DNA from: Microglena sp. YARC
Taxonomy: Eukaryota > Chlorophyta > Chlorophyceae > Chlamydomonadales > Chlamydomonadaceae
DNA length: 64,000 bases
Assembly (NCBI GenBank): GCA_022414725.1
Contig: CM039462.1
Coordinates: 124,801,755 to 124,865,754 of the forward strand
Direction of reading: 5' to 3'
The position numbers and the translations under genes are program-made. Numbering within the stretch: position 1 is the first letter of the stretch; every line of letters starts with the position of its first letter. Shown piece by piece: positions 31,179 to 41,100 of the stretch. The notes beneath the pieces are model-generated. The model was not told where the DNA came from. It saw nothing but the letters and a program-made list of their open reading frames with translations, and made no database searches.

Positions 31179-32239
31179 TGATAAGTGGGGGAGCGAGGGG
31201 GAAATAGTAGCAACAACCTATGAACTTGCACAATCATTCGGGCAGAATGATTACTGTCTGAGTTGCTCTAGCCTCGTTTAATGGTGGAGGTGCTGGAGCC
31301 TCATTTCCAGCCTCGGTCTTTCATCAAAATTTCAGCTGCCGCATGGCGCATCGTAGCAGCAGGCGCAGGTGCTTGGGGAGATACTCGCAACACCTAGTAA
31401 TTCGACAATTATTCCAATCATGCGAACACCTTGCTTCGTGCCTAGCAAAATTCTGGTGCTTAACCCTTCTTCAATGGCGGAGTTGATGGACCATGTTACC
31501 CACCTCGATCCCATGAGCTGGTGCTGGTGCGGTCTTGGCCTTCTTCTATCCATGCGAGCTGCAGGCGCAGGCGCTACAGAAGTAGGAAACGAGTGAAGAG
31601 ATACTCGCAACAAAATCTCACGACTTCATTATTTCTGCGTATCATCATGCGTACTCAGTCTCGTTTGTTCCCGAGTAAAACCCTGCAGTTACGTCTCTTT
31701 CATCAATGGCGAGGCAATCTAAACAGCCTCGTCCAGTGTTTTCATGGAGCATGCAGGTTGTCGTGGGACGTCTCGAGGCTGAGAGGTTGCGCTTATCTCT
31801 CTCCTCGCTCATCATTTCACCATGCGCTAGGTCCTGCTCCTTCAGATCTTCTTTTACCGATTAATTCGTAGGTACTGCATAGCGCATGCGAATTGCAGGC
31901 GCAGGCACTAGAGAAGTACGGAGCGAGCAAAATTATTCGCAACAAAATATCCAGACTTCATCTTCTCTGGAATCTAATGCGTCCAGTCTCGTGTTGTTCG
32001 TGTGTTATCCTACTGTAACGACTGTGTCAAATATGGATAGGCTTCCTTATCAGCCTCGTTTAGATTGGTCTCCGACCTCGCTAATCACTTCCTGCGTTTG
32101 CGCCTGCGTCTATATCTACCCATGCGCCATTCCTTCCTGCCGGTCCAATGGTTTCGGACAATGCCAGCGTAATTTAGTAACACCTGGTTGTGAACTCGTG
32201 GCCATTTAAACACGTGGCAGTTTCTTGACAGGAAGGATG
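31179..32239. repeat. RepX copy 1, right part
   Basis: Continues the repeat split by element B. Aligns with 32578-33632 at an offset of about 1391 bp with few differences, so the two copies are a recent tandem pair. No protein-coding content: the ORFs are arbitrary, and the two strands give equally long ones. Confidence 0.8.
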
Positions 32240-32300
32240 CTATACCCTCGATTCGAGAAGGAAAAGGAAAAAAAAGAGTGACAAAGAGTAAAGTAGAAGA

Positions 32301-33632
32301 CAGCCGGCACGTAGTGGCCGTGGAAGATTAGCTTCCAGGGAAGGGGGGGGGGGGGGGGGGGGGGGCGCGAGGGGGCTTCGCCGTTAATGAAAAGCAGGAA
32401 ACAGGAGATATGCCACAAGCCAACTGTCTGCCAACGGTGCAAGTGCCACGTGTCGAGTGGGGTTTAGAAGATAACGCTGGCAATGTCCGAAACCAGTTGA
32501 CCGGCAAGACCTGGGCACGAGCGAATTTATGAACTTCTACGTGCCGAATGGCGCATGCTACTGGAGGCGCAGGCGCTGGGGGAGCGAGGGGGAAATAGTA
32601 GCAACAACCTATGAACTTGCACAATCATTCGGGCAGAATGATTACTGTCTGAGTTGCTCTAGCCTCGTTTAATGGTGGAGGTGCTGGAGCCTCATTTCCA
32701 GCCTCGGTCTTTCATCAAAATTTCAGCTGCCGCATGGCGCATCGTAGCAGCAGGCGCAGGTGCTTGGGGAGATACTCGCAACACCTAGTAATTCGACAAT
32801 TATTCCAATCATGCGAACACCTTGCTTCGTGCCTAGCAAAATTCTGGTACTTAACCCTTCTTCAATGGCGGAGTTGATGGAGCCTGTTACCCACCTCGAT
32901 CCCATGAGCTGGTGCTGGTGCGGTCTTGGCCTTCTTCTATCCATGCGAGCTGCAGGCGCAGGCGCTACAGAAGTAGGAAACGAGTGAAGAGATACTCGCA
33001 ACAAAATCTCACGACTTCACTATTTCTGCGTATCATCATGCGTACTCATTCTCCTTTGTTCCGAGTAAAAACCCTACAGTTACGTCTCTTTCATCAATGG
33101 CGAGGCAATCTATACAGCCTCGTCCAGTGTTTTTCATGGAGCATGCAGGTTGTCGTGGGACGTCTCGAGGCTGAGAGGTTGCGTCTATCTCTCTCCTCGC
33201 TCATCATTTCACCATGCGCCAGGTCCTGCTCCTTCAGATCTCCTTTTGCCGATTAATTCGTAGGTACTGCATAGCGCATGCGAATTGCAGGCGCAGGCAC
33301 TAGAGAAGTACGGAGCGACTGCACAATTATTCGCAACAAACTATCCAGACTTCATCTTCTCTGAAAACTAATACGCCCAGTCCCGTGTTGTTCGTGTGTT
33401 ATCCTACTGTAACGACTTACTCAAAAATAGATAGGCTTCCTTATCAGCCTCATTTAGATTCAACTCCGACCTCGCCAATCACTTCATGCGCTTGCGCCTG
33501 GTCTACATCTACCCATGCGCCATTCCTTCCTGCCGGTCCAATGGTTTCGGACAATGCCAGCGTCATCTAGTAACACCTGGTTGTGAACTCGAGGCCATTT
33601 AAACACGTGGCAGTGTCTTGACAGGAAGGATG
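32301..33632. repeat. RepX copy 2, about 1.33 kb
   Basis: Full-length uninterrupted copy. Near its ends it has imperfect inverted repeats: GCCACGTG, then CGCTGGCAATGTCCGAAACC near 32440-32500, and the complement near 33540-33612. Internally it has three to four sub-repeats around GCAGGCGCAGG followed by ACTCGCAACA. A run of about 23 G lies at 32343-32365. Confidence 0.75.
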
Positions 33633-33654
33633 CTTGTAGACTAGCTAATCTAAA

Positions 33655-33775
33655 AAGAAAGACGAGGAACCCAAAGCTTATAGACTAGCTAAGGTTGGTA
33701 AAAGGAGTTCATGTATTTTCGACCCCCTAGGCTATATAAAATGAACGCCGGGAGGCGTGACTTATAACCTTACAC
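33655..33775 (+). repeat. TATA-containing repeat, copy a
   Basis: Shares AAGACGAGGAACCCAAAGC, CTAAGGTTGGTAAAAGGAG and TTTCGACCCCCTAGG followed by CTATATAAAA (33732-33741) with copies b and c. It looks like a promoter module. Confidence 0.6.
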
Positions 33776-33977
33776 CAGGGTAATTCAAAGCGCGCGCTTT
33801 TGCGCTTTTGAGCGCTGACTTTTTGACCCCCTCTGCGCTTTAAGCGCAGTTTTTTGCAGCTCCCTGTGGGCGCAGCAAGCAATTTTTGCGCTTTTTGCAC
33901 ATCAAAGCGCAATTTTTTGTTTTCAAGTGCGCTTAAGCGCTGGCCAATTTGGCAATTTGAAGTACCCTGCCTTACAC
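33768..33977. mobile_element. hAT-type MITE, 194 bp, with 8-bp TSD CCTTACAC
   Basis: The element is 33776-33969; the duplications are 33768-33775 and 33970-33977. The ends CAGGGTAATTCAAA and TTTGAAGTACCCTG are inverted repeats with one mismatch. The interior is dense in GCGC palindromes. An 8-bp duplication and CAGGG ends fit the hAT superfamily. A second copy in the opposite orientation is at 61448-61642. Confidence 0.85.
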
Positions 33978-34074
33978 CACGGATCCGGCGTTCGTGATTG
34001 ATTTATGGATTTATCATAGAATAAATCGTCGTTAGGGTGAAAACACAAATCGCAGTGCTTCATGGGCAGGCAGT

Positions 34075-34163
34075 AAAAGAAAGACGAGGAACCCAAAGCA
34101 TATAGCTTAGCTAAGGTTGGTAAAAGGAGAATATATATTTTCGACCCCCTAGGCTATATAAAA
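34075..34163 (+). repeat. TATA-containing repeat, copy b
   Basis: Same module as 33655-33775, with CTAGGCTATATAAAACTG at 34149-34166. Followed by a region of short GTCGGTTG repeats (34420-34470) with no recognised gene. Confidence 0.6.
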
Positions 34164-34549
34164 CTGAGTGAAAGAAAGAAGAAGCGAGCATAGACAGGAA
34201 GGAGATCGTGTTTATCTAAGAGTGGCAGTACATCGCTGCTGCCAACTGCCAACTGCCAATACAGTGGAGTCGAGGGCCCTCGCGAGGGCTACCAGCCTGG
34301 GTTGTTCAGGACGCTGCGTCCTTCGTCGCAGACAGAACGTCAGAGGCGGTCAAAGGGTCCATTGCGTCCTGAGACGCATCGTGGGCAGGGTCCGTTCCGT
34401 CTCTGGTTCCGTCGCAGACGCAGACGGGTCGGTTGATGGTCGGTTGCGGGTCGGTTGCGGGTCGGTTGGAAAAGGGACAAACATGATGGAGTTCTATGTA
34501 TTGGCGCGCCTAAATTGTTGGCGGTTTATGACAAAAAAGACTTATGACT

Positions 34550-34690
34550 AAAAGACGAGGAACCCAAAGCTTATAGACTAGCTAAGGTTGGTAAAAGGAG
34601 TTCATGTATTTTCGACCCCCTAGGCTATATAAAATGAACGCCGGGAGGCGTGACTTATAACCTTACACCAGGGTAATTCAAAGCAGTACG
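34550..34690 (+). repeat. TATA-containing repeat, copy c
   Basis: Almost identical to copy a, including the first 16 bases of the MITE after CCTTACAC, then diverges. It therefore derives from a duplication of the MITE-bearing copy. Confidence 0.6.
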
Positions 34691-34759
34691 CCAATTCGGC
34701 GTGATTAAGGAAGCTGTCCAAAGGGGGTCCTCGGACAACACCATCAAACCGGGGGGTGG

Positions 34760-35263
34760 CTAGGGGGGCGGGTACTCCCACGATAGCCGGTGGCGGAAGA
34801 AGGAGTGTGGGACGAGTGTGTAGCAGATTCCATGCGCCGGCGGGTACACACAATGGTATGTGCGCATCGGACGGCATGCAGGTGGAGGGAGTGGAGGAGG
34901 CGGGTGCGTGTCAGTAGGATGGATACCGAGAGAATAAAATAATGGAATAAGGGAGGCGAAGAGGGTACCGAAGGAGCCGAGGATGATGGGGTCCGGGGAG
35001 ATGACCCGCCAACCAGCAGCGAGAAGAGCCGAACGGAGGTTGGAATGCTGAGCGCGTTTAATGGCAAGGGTGGTATGATAGCGGGCGTCCCAAGTGTACG
35101 TGATTTCACAGAGATAGACAGTGTGGGCGGCTTGGAGGGTGGAAAGTTCTGACGGGGTGGGGGTGGCGTCGTGGGAGGGGGCGTCAAAAGGGGAGAGACC
35201 GGAAAGGAAGAGGATATCGGGGCGCAATTTGGCGACAGGGGTACAAGAGCAAGACAGTCGCAT
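34760..35263 (-). pseudogene. Fragment of a possible PD-(D/E)XK-like domain protein
   Basis: 167-codon ORF with LRPDILFLSG, then a hydrophobic strand LCEITYTWDARYHTTLAIK, RAQHSNLRSALLAAGW, and a hydrophobic segment with GSFGTLFASL. The series Arg-Pro-Asp, then Glu-x-x-Tyr-x-x-Asp, then Lys-Arg-x-Gln-His is reminiscent of nuclease-like domains I recall from repetitive sequence in green algal genomes, often with retroelements. I cannot verify that here. The N-terminus overlaps the edge of the solo PLV terminal repeat, and the C-terminal 50 residues are low complexity. Treat as a truncated, uncertain relic. Confidence 0.35.
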
Positions 35264-35465
35264 CCTGCGCGGAAAGTAGAAAGGTGTAACAAAGTGTAAC
35301 GAATCGTAAATTGTCGTATTTTGTCGTATTTTTTCTTATCCATTCGCGGGACACACGTCAGCTCTCGAATCTATGAGGCGAATCGCGTCAGCTCCCGAAT
35401 CTTAGGCGAATTGTTGATTAGCCGTAGGCTAATGGATGCGAATCATCCATGGCAAATCACGGTAA
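35253..35465 (+). repeat. Solo PLV terminal repeat remnant
   Basis: Matches 30770-31020 of the element B right terminal repeat (CAGTCGCATCCTGCGCGG, GTGTAACAAAGTGTAACG, GGGACACACGTCAGCTCTCG) but lacks the tandem 29-bp units. No PLV genes adjoin it. Confidence 0.75.
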
Positions 35466-35618
35466 CTGCACGATCATTTGAAGAAATATCGACAGAACGC
35501 CCACAAAAACAAATAGCCCGGGCCATAGCTAGACAGTCGCGGAAAATACCTACCCTTCTTTGGCATTTTTCGGAATTTTCTATATACCCGGGAAAGATGC
35601 CGTCGTGCCGCTAGTGTC

Positions 35619-36104
35619 ATACTTACTGGCACGAAGCAAGGTGTTCGCATGATTGGAATAATGGTCGAATTCCTAGGTTTTGCGAGTATCTCCCCAAGCA
35701 CCTGCGCCTGCTGCTACGATGCGCCATGCGGCAGCTGAAATTTCGATGAAAGACCGAGGCTGGAAATGAGGCTCCAGCACCTCCACCATTAAACGAGGCT
35801 AGAGCAACTCAGACAGAAATGATTCTGCCCGAATGATTGCGCAAGTTCATTGGTTGTTGCTACTATTTCCCCCTCGCTCCCCCACTTATCAAGCGCCTGC
35901 GCCTCCAGTAGCATGCGCCATTCGGCACGTAGAAGTTCATAAATTCGCTCGTGCCCAGGTCTTGCCGGTCAACTGGTTTCGGACATTGCCAGCGTTATCT
36001 CCTAAACCCCACTCAACACGTGGCACTTGCACCGTTGGCAGACAGTTGGCTTGTGGCATATCTCCTGTTTTCCTGCTTTTCATTAACGGCGAAGCCCCCT
36101 CGCG

Positions 36105-36142
<38 letters not shown>

Positions 36143-36182
36143 TGGAAAGCTAATCTTCCTCGGCCACTACGTGCCGGCTGTC
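35619..36182 (-). repeat. RepX copy 3, partial and inverted, with the intact element B target site
   Basis: Reverse complement of the first 560 bp or so of RepX. AGCGCC at 35892-35897 is the single, uninterrupted version of the GGCGCT target, followed by the same flanks seen on both sides of element B. Contains a C run of about 38 at 36105-36142. Confidence 0.8.
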
Positions 36183-36839
36183 TTTTCACCTTACCCCCCC
36201 TGCCCCTGCCCTACCCGTGACTGCTAAAGCGTTTTCCGTGTCGCAAGCGACACGTCCTTCATACCTGTATACTATATCATTCACCTGCGACTGGGTTCTT
36301 CGACATTGCGTCTATTCTTTAGAGGTTCACACCCTACACGAAAAGGGGCAGCCGAACTGCCCTGCCAAGTCGCGTTGCGAACTCGTGCGTGCTACCTTGC
36401 TACCTCGCTTGATGGGCTGTGGATCTTCGACTGCGAACGCTGGGCAAGAGGTCCGCTGTTAGGATTGTTTTCGGGCTTCGGGATTTTTTCCACTGAAATC
36501 AAGCAAGCTGACATGATATTGACTTATCTGATATTCCTTGCACTGAAATGCCGTTACTATATCTGGCTTACATCCGAGGCTACTATTTAATATCTTGCAA
36601 TTGACTGAATCTGACAAGTCTGGCTTGCAGGTATTGTCCATCGTGCCCAAGGAGCCCACAAGCCCCCTTGAGCCTGGAACGCATGTGCAAGAGGTGCGGA
36701 TGCCCATGCTTTGATTTGTGGAGGGATGAGATCATGGTCATGAGGGACTTGTGGACACAGGGGCATGGATCAGCTGCGGCGTTGTCTTCTTCTTGTTGTG
36801 TGTTAGTTGAGTTGATAGTCGAGAACCTTCTATGAGTTG
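36183..36839. other. Region with no recognised gene
   Basis: Mixed-composition sequence with only short ORFs. Near 36795-36860 two copies of a motif containing GAGAACCTTC begin the repeat that flanks the Ty3/gypsy fragment. Confidence 0.4.
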
Positions 36840-37610
36840 TTAGTTGAGAACCTTCCATGATCCATCAGCCTTCAGGGAAAACAAGACTGGAGGACCAAAG
36901 TCAGACCTAGAAGGCCGAATCCATCCCTTACCTAGGTAGTCCTCCAGCTGTCGTTGCAACTCCTCAAGCTCAGCAGGAGACATCCTCCAGGTATGTTGTT
37001 GCGGTGGGGTAGACCCAGGCTGAAGGGGTATACGATGCAGCTGTACTGTCTCGTTCAGGCCGGTGGGGGCAGCAAAATATGGCTGAAACCTCGCTATTAG
37101 GCTGTGCAACTCAGACTGTTTGGCTGGGGAACAAGCTGTGTTCATAGGCTTGAATGGGTCTGGTTCTTGTGATTGGTCTGTCGTTTCTCTGAGAATTCCT
37201 AGAAATGTATGATTACCAGGCTGGCGTAATGCCTTACGAATGCGCTTCACCTTGACCAAATTGATGCATGGGGTTGCTTGCACAGCTGAGTTAGCTTCAA
37301 GATATAATGGTGATGATGGTGCGGCTGGGGTAGTCAACGCTGGGCTTCACATCTGCCAACCAAAGCATTCCTAGAATGACGAAATAATCTTGAATATCTG
37401 TGCACACAAAAGAACGGGGGTTGATGTGTGCGGGCCCATGCAAAGTGTAACCTTAGGTAACTCAGTGGCTTTAGCCTGCAACATACCATTAGCAAGGCAA
37501 ATCCGCAATGTGTCCCTCTTGGCAGTTTTCAGCTGACATGCTTGAACAAAGCGCCTCGAAACGAAGTCACGCTGAGCTCCTAGACCAGATGAAGGGTAAC
37601 GATCCGGCAA
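36840..37610 (-). pseudogene. Ty3/gypsy polyprotein fragment (protease to reverse transcriptase)
   Basis: 36840-37337 encodes the classic start of a Ty3/gypsy reverse transcriptase: RIPLQPGSTPPQQHTWRMS, PAELEELQRQLEDYLGKGW, then IRPSRSDFGPPVLF. Upstream on the same strand, 37371-37610 has a retropepsin-like segment (GAQRDFVSRRFV). Order protease then RT is correct for the family. A frame change near 37340-37371 and the absence of the RT catalytic core, RNase H and integrase show a short relic. Confidence 0.75.
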
Positions 37611-38104
37611 CAGCCAGCGATTGTTATGCGCGAGGATTAGAGGGGGGAGAAACGAGGACAGAATGAACTCAAAGACTTCTCACAGATCAAGCAGAAGCCA
37701 GTGATTGTTACAGCGCCAAAAGTTCTAGAAATGTTCGAACATCAGCTTATATCTCAGAGTAGAACAACAAGAAGTTCCTAACCGAACTTAAATCCTAAAG
37801 TGTAAGGTTAACAGGAAACCCTATGAACCCTCATACGAACCCTCGCAGAAGTTTCTCGGCTAACAACGGGTAGAAGGTTCTCGACTTACAACTTGTAGAA
37901 GGTTCCCGACTCAACTAATACACTACAATGCTTTTTGCTTGGCCGGTCTGGCTTGATGTTTTGTTGTGGCCCCTATAAGCCAGCCTCATTGTTGCAGCCC
38001 TGGAGGCGACATGAGAGGGGACGTGGGAGGGGGGGGCATGGGAGAATCTCTATGTAGTCTCTTCCCTTCACCCTACCATTTCTTGCCGGATCTCTTGCTA
38101 CATA
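37611..38104. other. Region upstream of the NACHT-WD40 gene
   Basis: Contains, near 37850-37925, an inverted counterpart of the GAGAACCTTC repeats at 36795-36860, so the gypsy relic is bracketed by inverted repeats. No gene recognised; an upstream exon of the NACHT gene could lie here, since TGCATGCAG at 38120-38128 looks like a splice acceptor. Confidence 0.4.
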
Positions 38105-41100
38105 ATGCATGTGTTGTTTTGCATGCAGAGCACTTCAGGTCTGGCAGCAAATGCTGTTGGTCGTGCCGTCGTAACCTATGCGGTGTACACCGTCTCCAAG
38201 GGTGACCCTTCAAGCTGGTTTGAATCCGTTACGGAAGATGGTGAGGAGCTGTCCGGCAAGATGACTGCGGCACAGGCTCAAGCAGAGTCGGCGGTCAATG
38301 AGCTGAAGACTGGCGATGTATTGGGCGTCGAGGCCCTTGTTGATACGTTGTTATCAGGCTTCGTCAGCGCTATCGAAGCCAAGCGAGGGGCCGTCGACAT
38401 CCAACAAGTGAAGCTGCCTTCTGAGTACTCGAAGGCGGAGGAGGCCCTGAAAAGGTACTCGGCATTCGGCCATGTCCTAGTGTCGGTCACGCAACATGCG
38501 GTCGCAACCCTGCCTTTCGGAGAACCTGTGGCTGCTATGATTGGCCTCATCTACTCGAGGGCTGCACAGGTGAGCCAAGGTCAATACCCAAAGCTAGTAG
38601 TTAATTTGGCACAGGTTCGTAGCGTTGTCCGATGGGGTTCCATTGGCAAACCATGAGCCGCTGCCGGAAGCCACCTCCGGTGCTGGATGTGCTGGAGGCT
38701 ACATCCGGAGAGGAAACAGGATCCCTGGGGCATGTGGCTTTGTTCCATTAGATCCTGGCAAGGGGGCATGAGAACAAAATGGATGACCCCATGCCCGAAA
38801 TATGTAGAGCTTGTTGTGAGCATGAAGATTTTTGTTGCCCAGTAGGAAAAATGTTGTGGCCTTACAAGTTTTGTGTGGTGGGGGTGGGGTGGGGGTGGAG
38901 GGGGAGGGGGGGGGGAGGGGGGGGGGGGGTAGAGGGAATTGCTGTCTTTCAAATAAAATTTTGTAGTTTAGTTAACTTTTTTCTAGCCATCGGATTGAGA
39001 TGGGAGTTGAAACAGGGCGTTCCTCTACTAAAGATCAGTCCATTTGTGCTATTAGGGAAGCCCCCCCCCCCCTGTGTCGACCGCTACCTCGCTAGGTTCA
39101 CCTCGCACTATATTATATATTGAGAATCACTCTATTCTGATCTTCAATAACAACTCAGGCTGCTCACAACACCAAGGGGGCCACACGGCTGCTGATCAAC
39201 ATCAAGCGCATCGACCGCTGCCTTGCTAGGGTCGCCTCACACTCCAGCACGACCCCCAACGAGGACCTCCAGGCTTCGCTGTGTCGGCTGCCCGAGGTCT
39301 TGCAGCGCGCTGCGGTGGTCTTGTCGGCATATACTGGCCGCGGTTTCTTCAAACGCTTCCTGCTGAGCACTCACGACGAGGAACAGTTCAAGCAGTTGAC
39401 TGATGACATCTCAGAAGCGATGCATGTGGGTATATGTCGAGTAGAGAGGGAGATGGATTCGTGTGCGGGTGTGGGTGTGCGTGGGGGGGAGAAGTGTGGG
39501 TGCGTGTGTGTGGGGGGGGGTATGTGTGCGTGTTGGCCTCACTCTATCTCATGCCCCCTCTTGTCACTGTCAGTATGATCATTTAGCTCTTTTCAAGCAG
39601 TTGACTGACGACATCTCAGACGCGATGCATGTGGGTATCGGTCGAGAAGAGAGGGAAATGGATTTTACAGCCACGATCAGCAATGCTGACTGGCATGCAA
39701 CATGCATGAGAACAAACTACTGGTATATGGATCAATAATAATGATGTATACTGACTGAAAATGGTTGGAAGGCCCCCACGGATGTTGTGGAGCGGGCTTT
39801 TCTTGGGTCAACTATGGCATGTGTGCCTATGGCAATGTAATATAATTTCCCTAGCTGCACCTATCTCCCCCCAAGTTGCTTTCCCCTTAACCTCCCCGAA
39901 GTTGCTTTCCCTGACCCCCCCAAACCACCCTTACCTCCTCCCTATCCTCCTCAACCTCCCTAACCTCCCTAATTATCTCTCCAACCTCGTTCCCCATTCT
40001 CCCTAACCTCCTCAATCTCCCTAACCTCCCAAATTATCTCCCCAACTTTGTTCCCAAACCTTGTTCACAAATCTCTCCGACCTCCCCAACCTCCCTAACC
40101 TCCCAAATTATCTCCCCAACCTCGTTCCCCAACCTCCCTAACCTCCCAAACCTCCCTAACCTCCCAAATTATCCCCCCAACCTTGTTCCCAAACCTCGTT
40201 CACCAGTCTCCCCAACCTCCCCAACCTCCGCAACCTCCCTAACCTCCACAATCATCTCCCCAACCTCGTTCCCCAATCTCCCCAACCTCCCCAAGCTCCC
40301 TAACCTCCCAAATTATCTACCCAGCCTCTTTCCCTAACCTCGTCCCCCAATCTCCCCAACCACCCCAAGCTCCCTAACCTCCCAAATTATCTACCCTGCC
40401 TCTTTCCCTAACCTCGTTCCTCAATCTCCCCAACCTCCCTGACCTCCCTAACCCAAAGGCCGCATTAATGCCGAATGGCATGAGAGGCCGGATGGCCGCC
40501 CCATCCCTCATATACAGCCCTGATTTCCCCTGACCTGTCCAGATTACACTTATCTACCCTGACCCATGCTAATGCCTATCTCCTGTTCATGAAGGCCATC
40601 TCGTTCTCTGTGGCAGTGGACAATTTGGGCCACAACGTCGGCGAGCCTGACGTCAAGGAGCTACGCCAAGCAATGTTGCTGGCTGCCGGCATGCCCACTG
40701 ATACTGAGTGGACGTCCGAGAAGGCGGACGAGGTGATGGATGCGGTCGGAACAGTCAAGCTGGGCGCTCTGATGAAGGAGCATGGCAAGCTGGAGCCAAG
40801 GCTTATAGTTTCCGAACTCCGGGCCCTGGAGGAGCGCTTGGGCAAGCTCGAGGCTACGGTGCGTTTTGCATACCCACTATTGACAAAGCATTTTTGAAAC
40901 CATGCTTGGCAGCAGAGTGTTGCAAGCAATAAATGATGGCCGTAAGAAGCAACCGCTGCCTTGTCACCCCTTGGTCATGCTGATGTCAGGCTTGCTACTT
41001 TCCCATTTGGCATATCCCTTCTTTGTGACCTGCAAAGTATTGGTCTCAAATGTGGTGCCGACTGCTGCCCAGGACTGCCCTCCTCCCTGCTGCATGCAGG

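Noticed and set aside
31332..33256. Duplicated ORF pairs of 75-116 aa in the RepX copies
   Set aside because: The repeat explains the duplication. ORFs occur on both strands at equal length and show no domain.
38105..38128. ATG at 38105 as the certain start of the NACHT-WD40 protein
   Set aside because: Kept only as a provisional start: TGCATGCAG at 38120-38128 resembles the acceptors used elsewhere in this gene, so an upstream exon may supply the true start.
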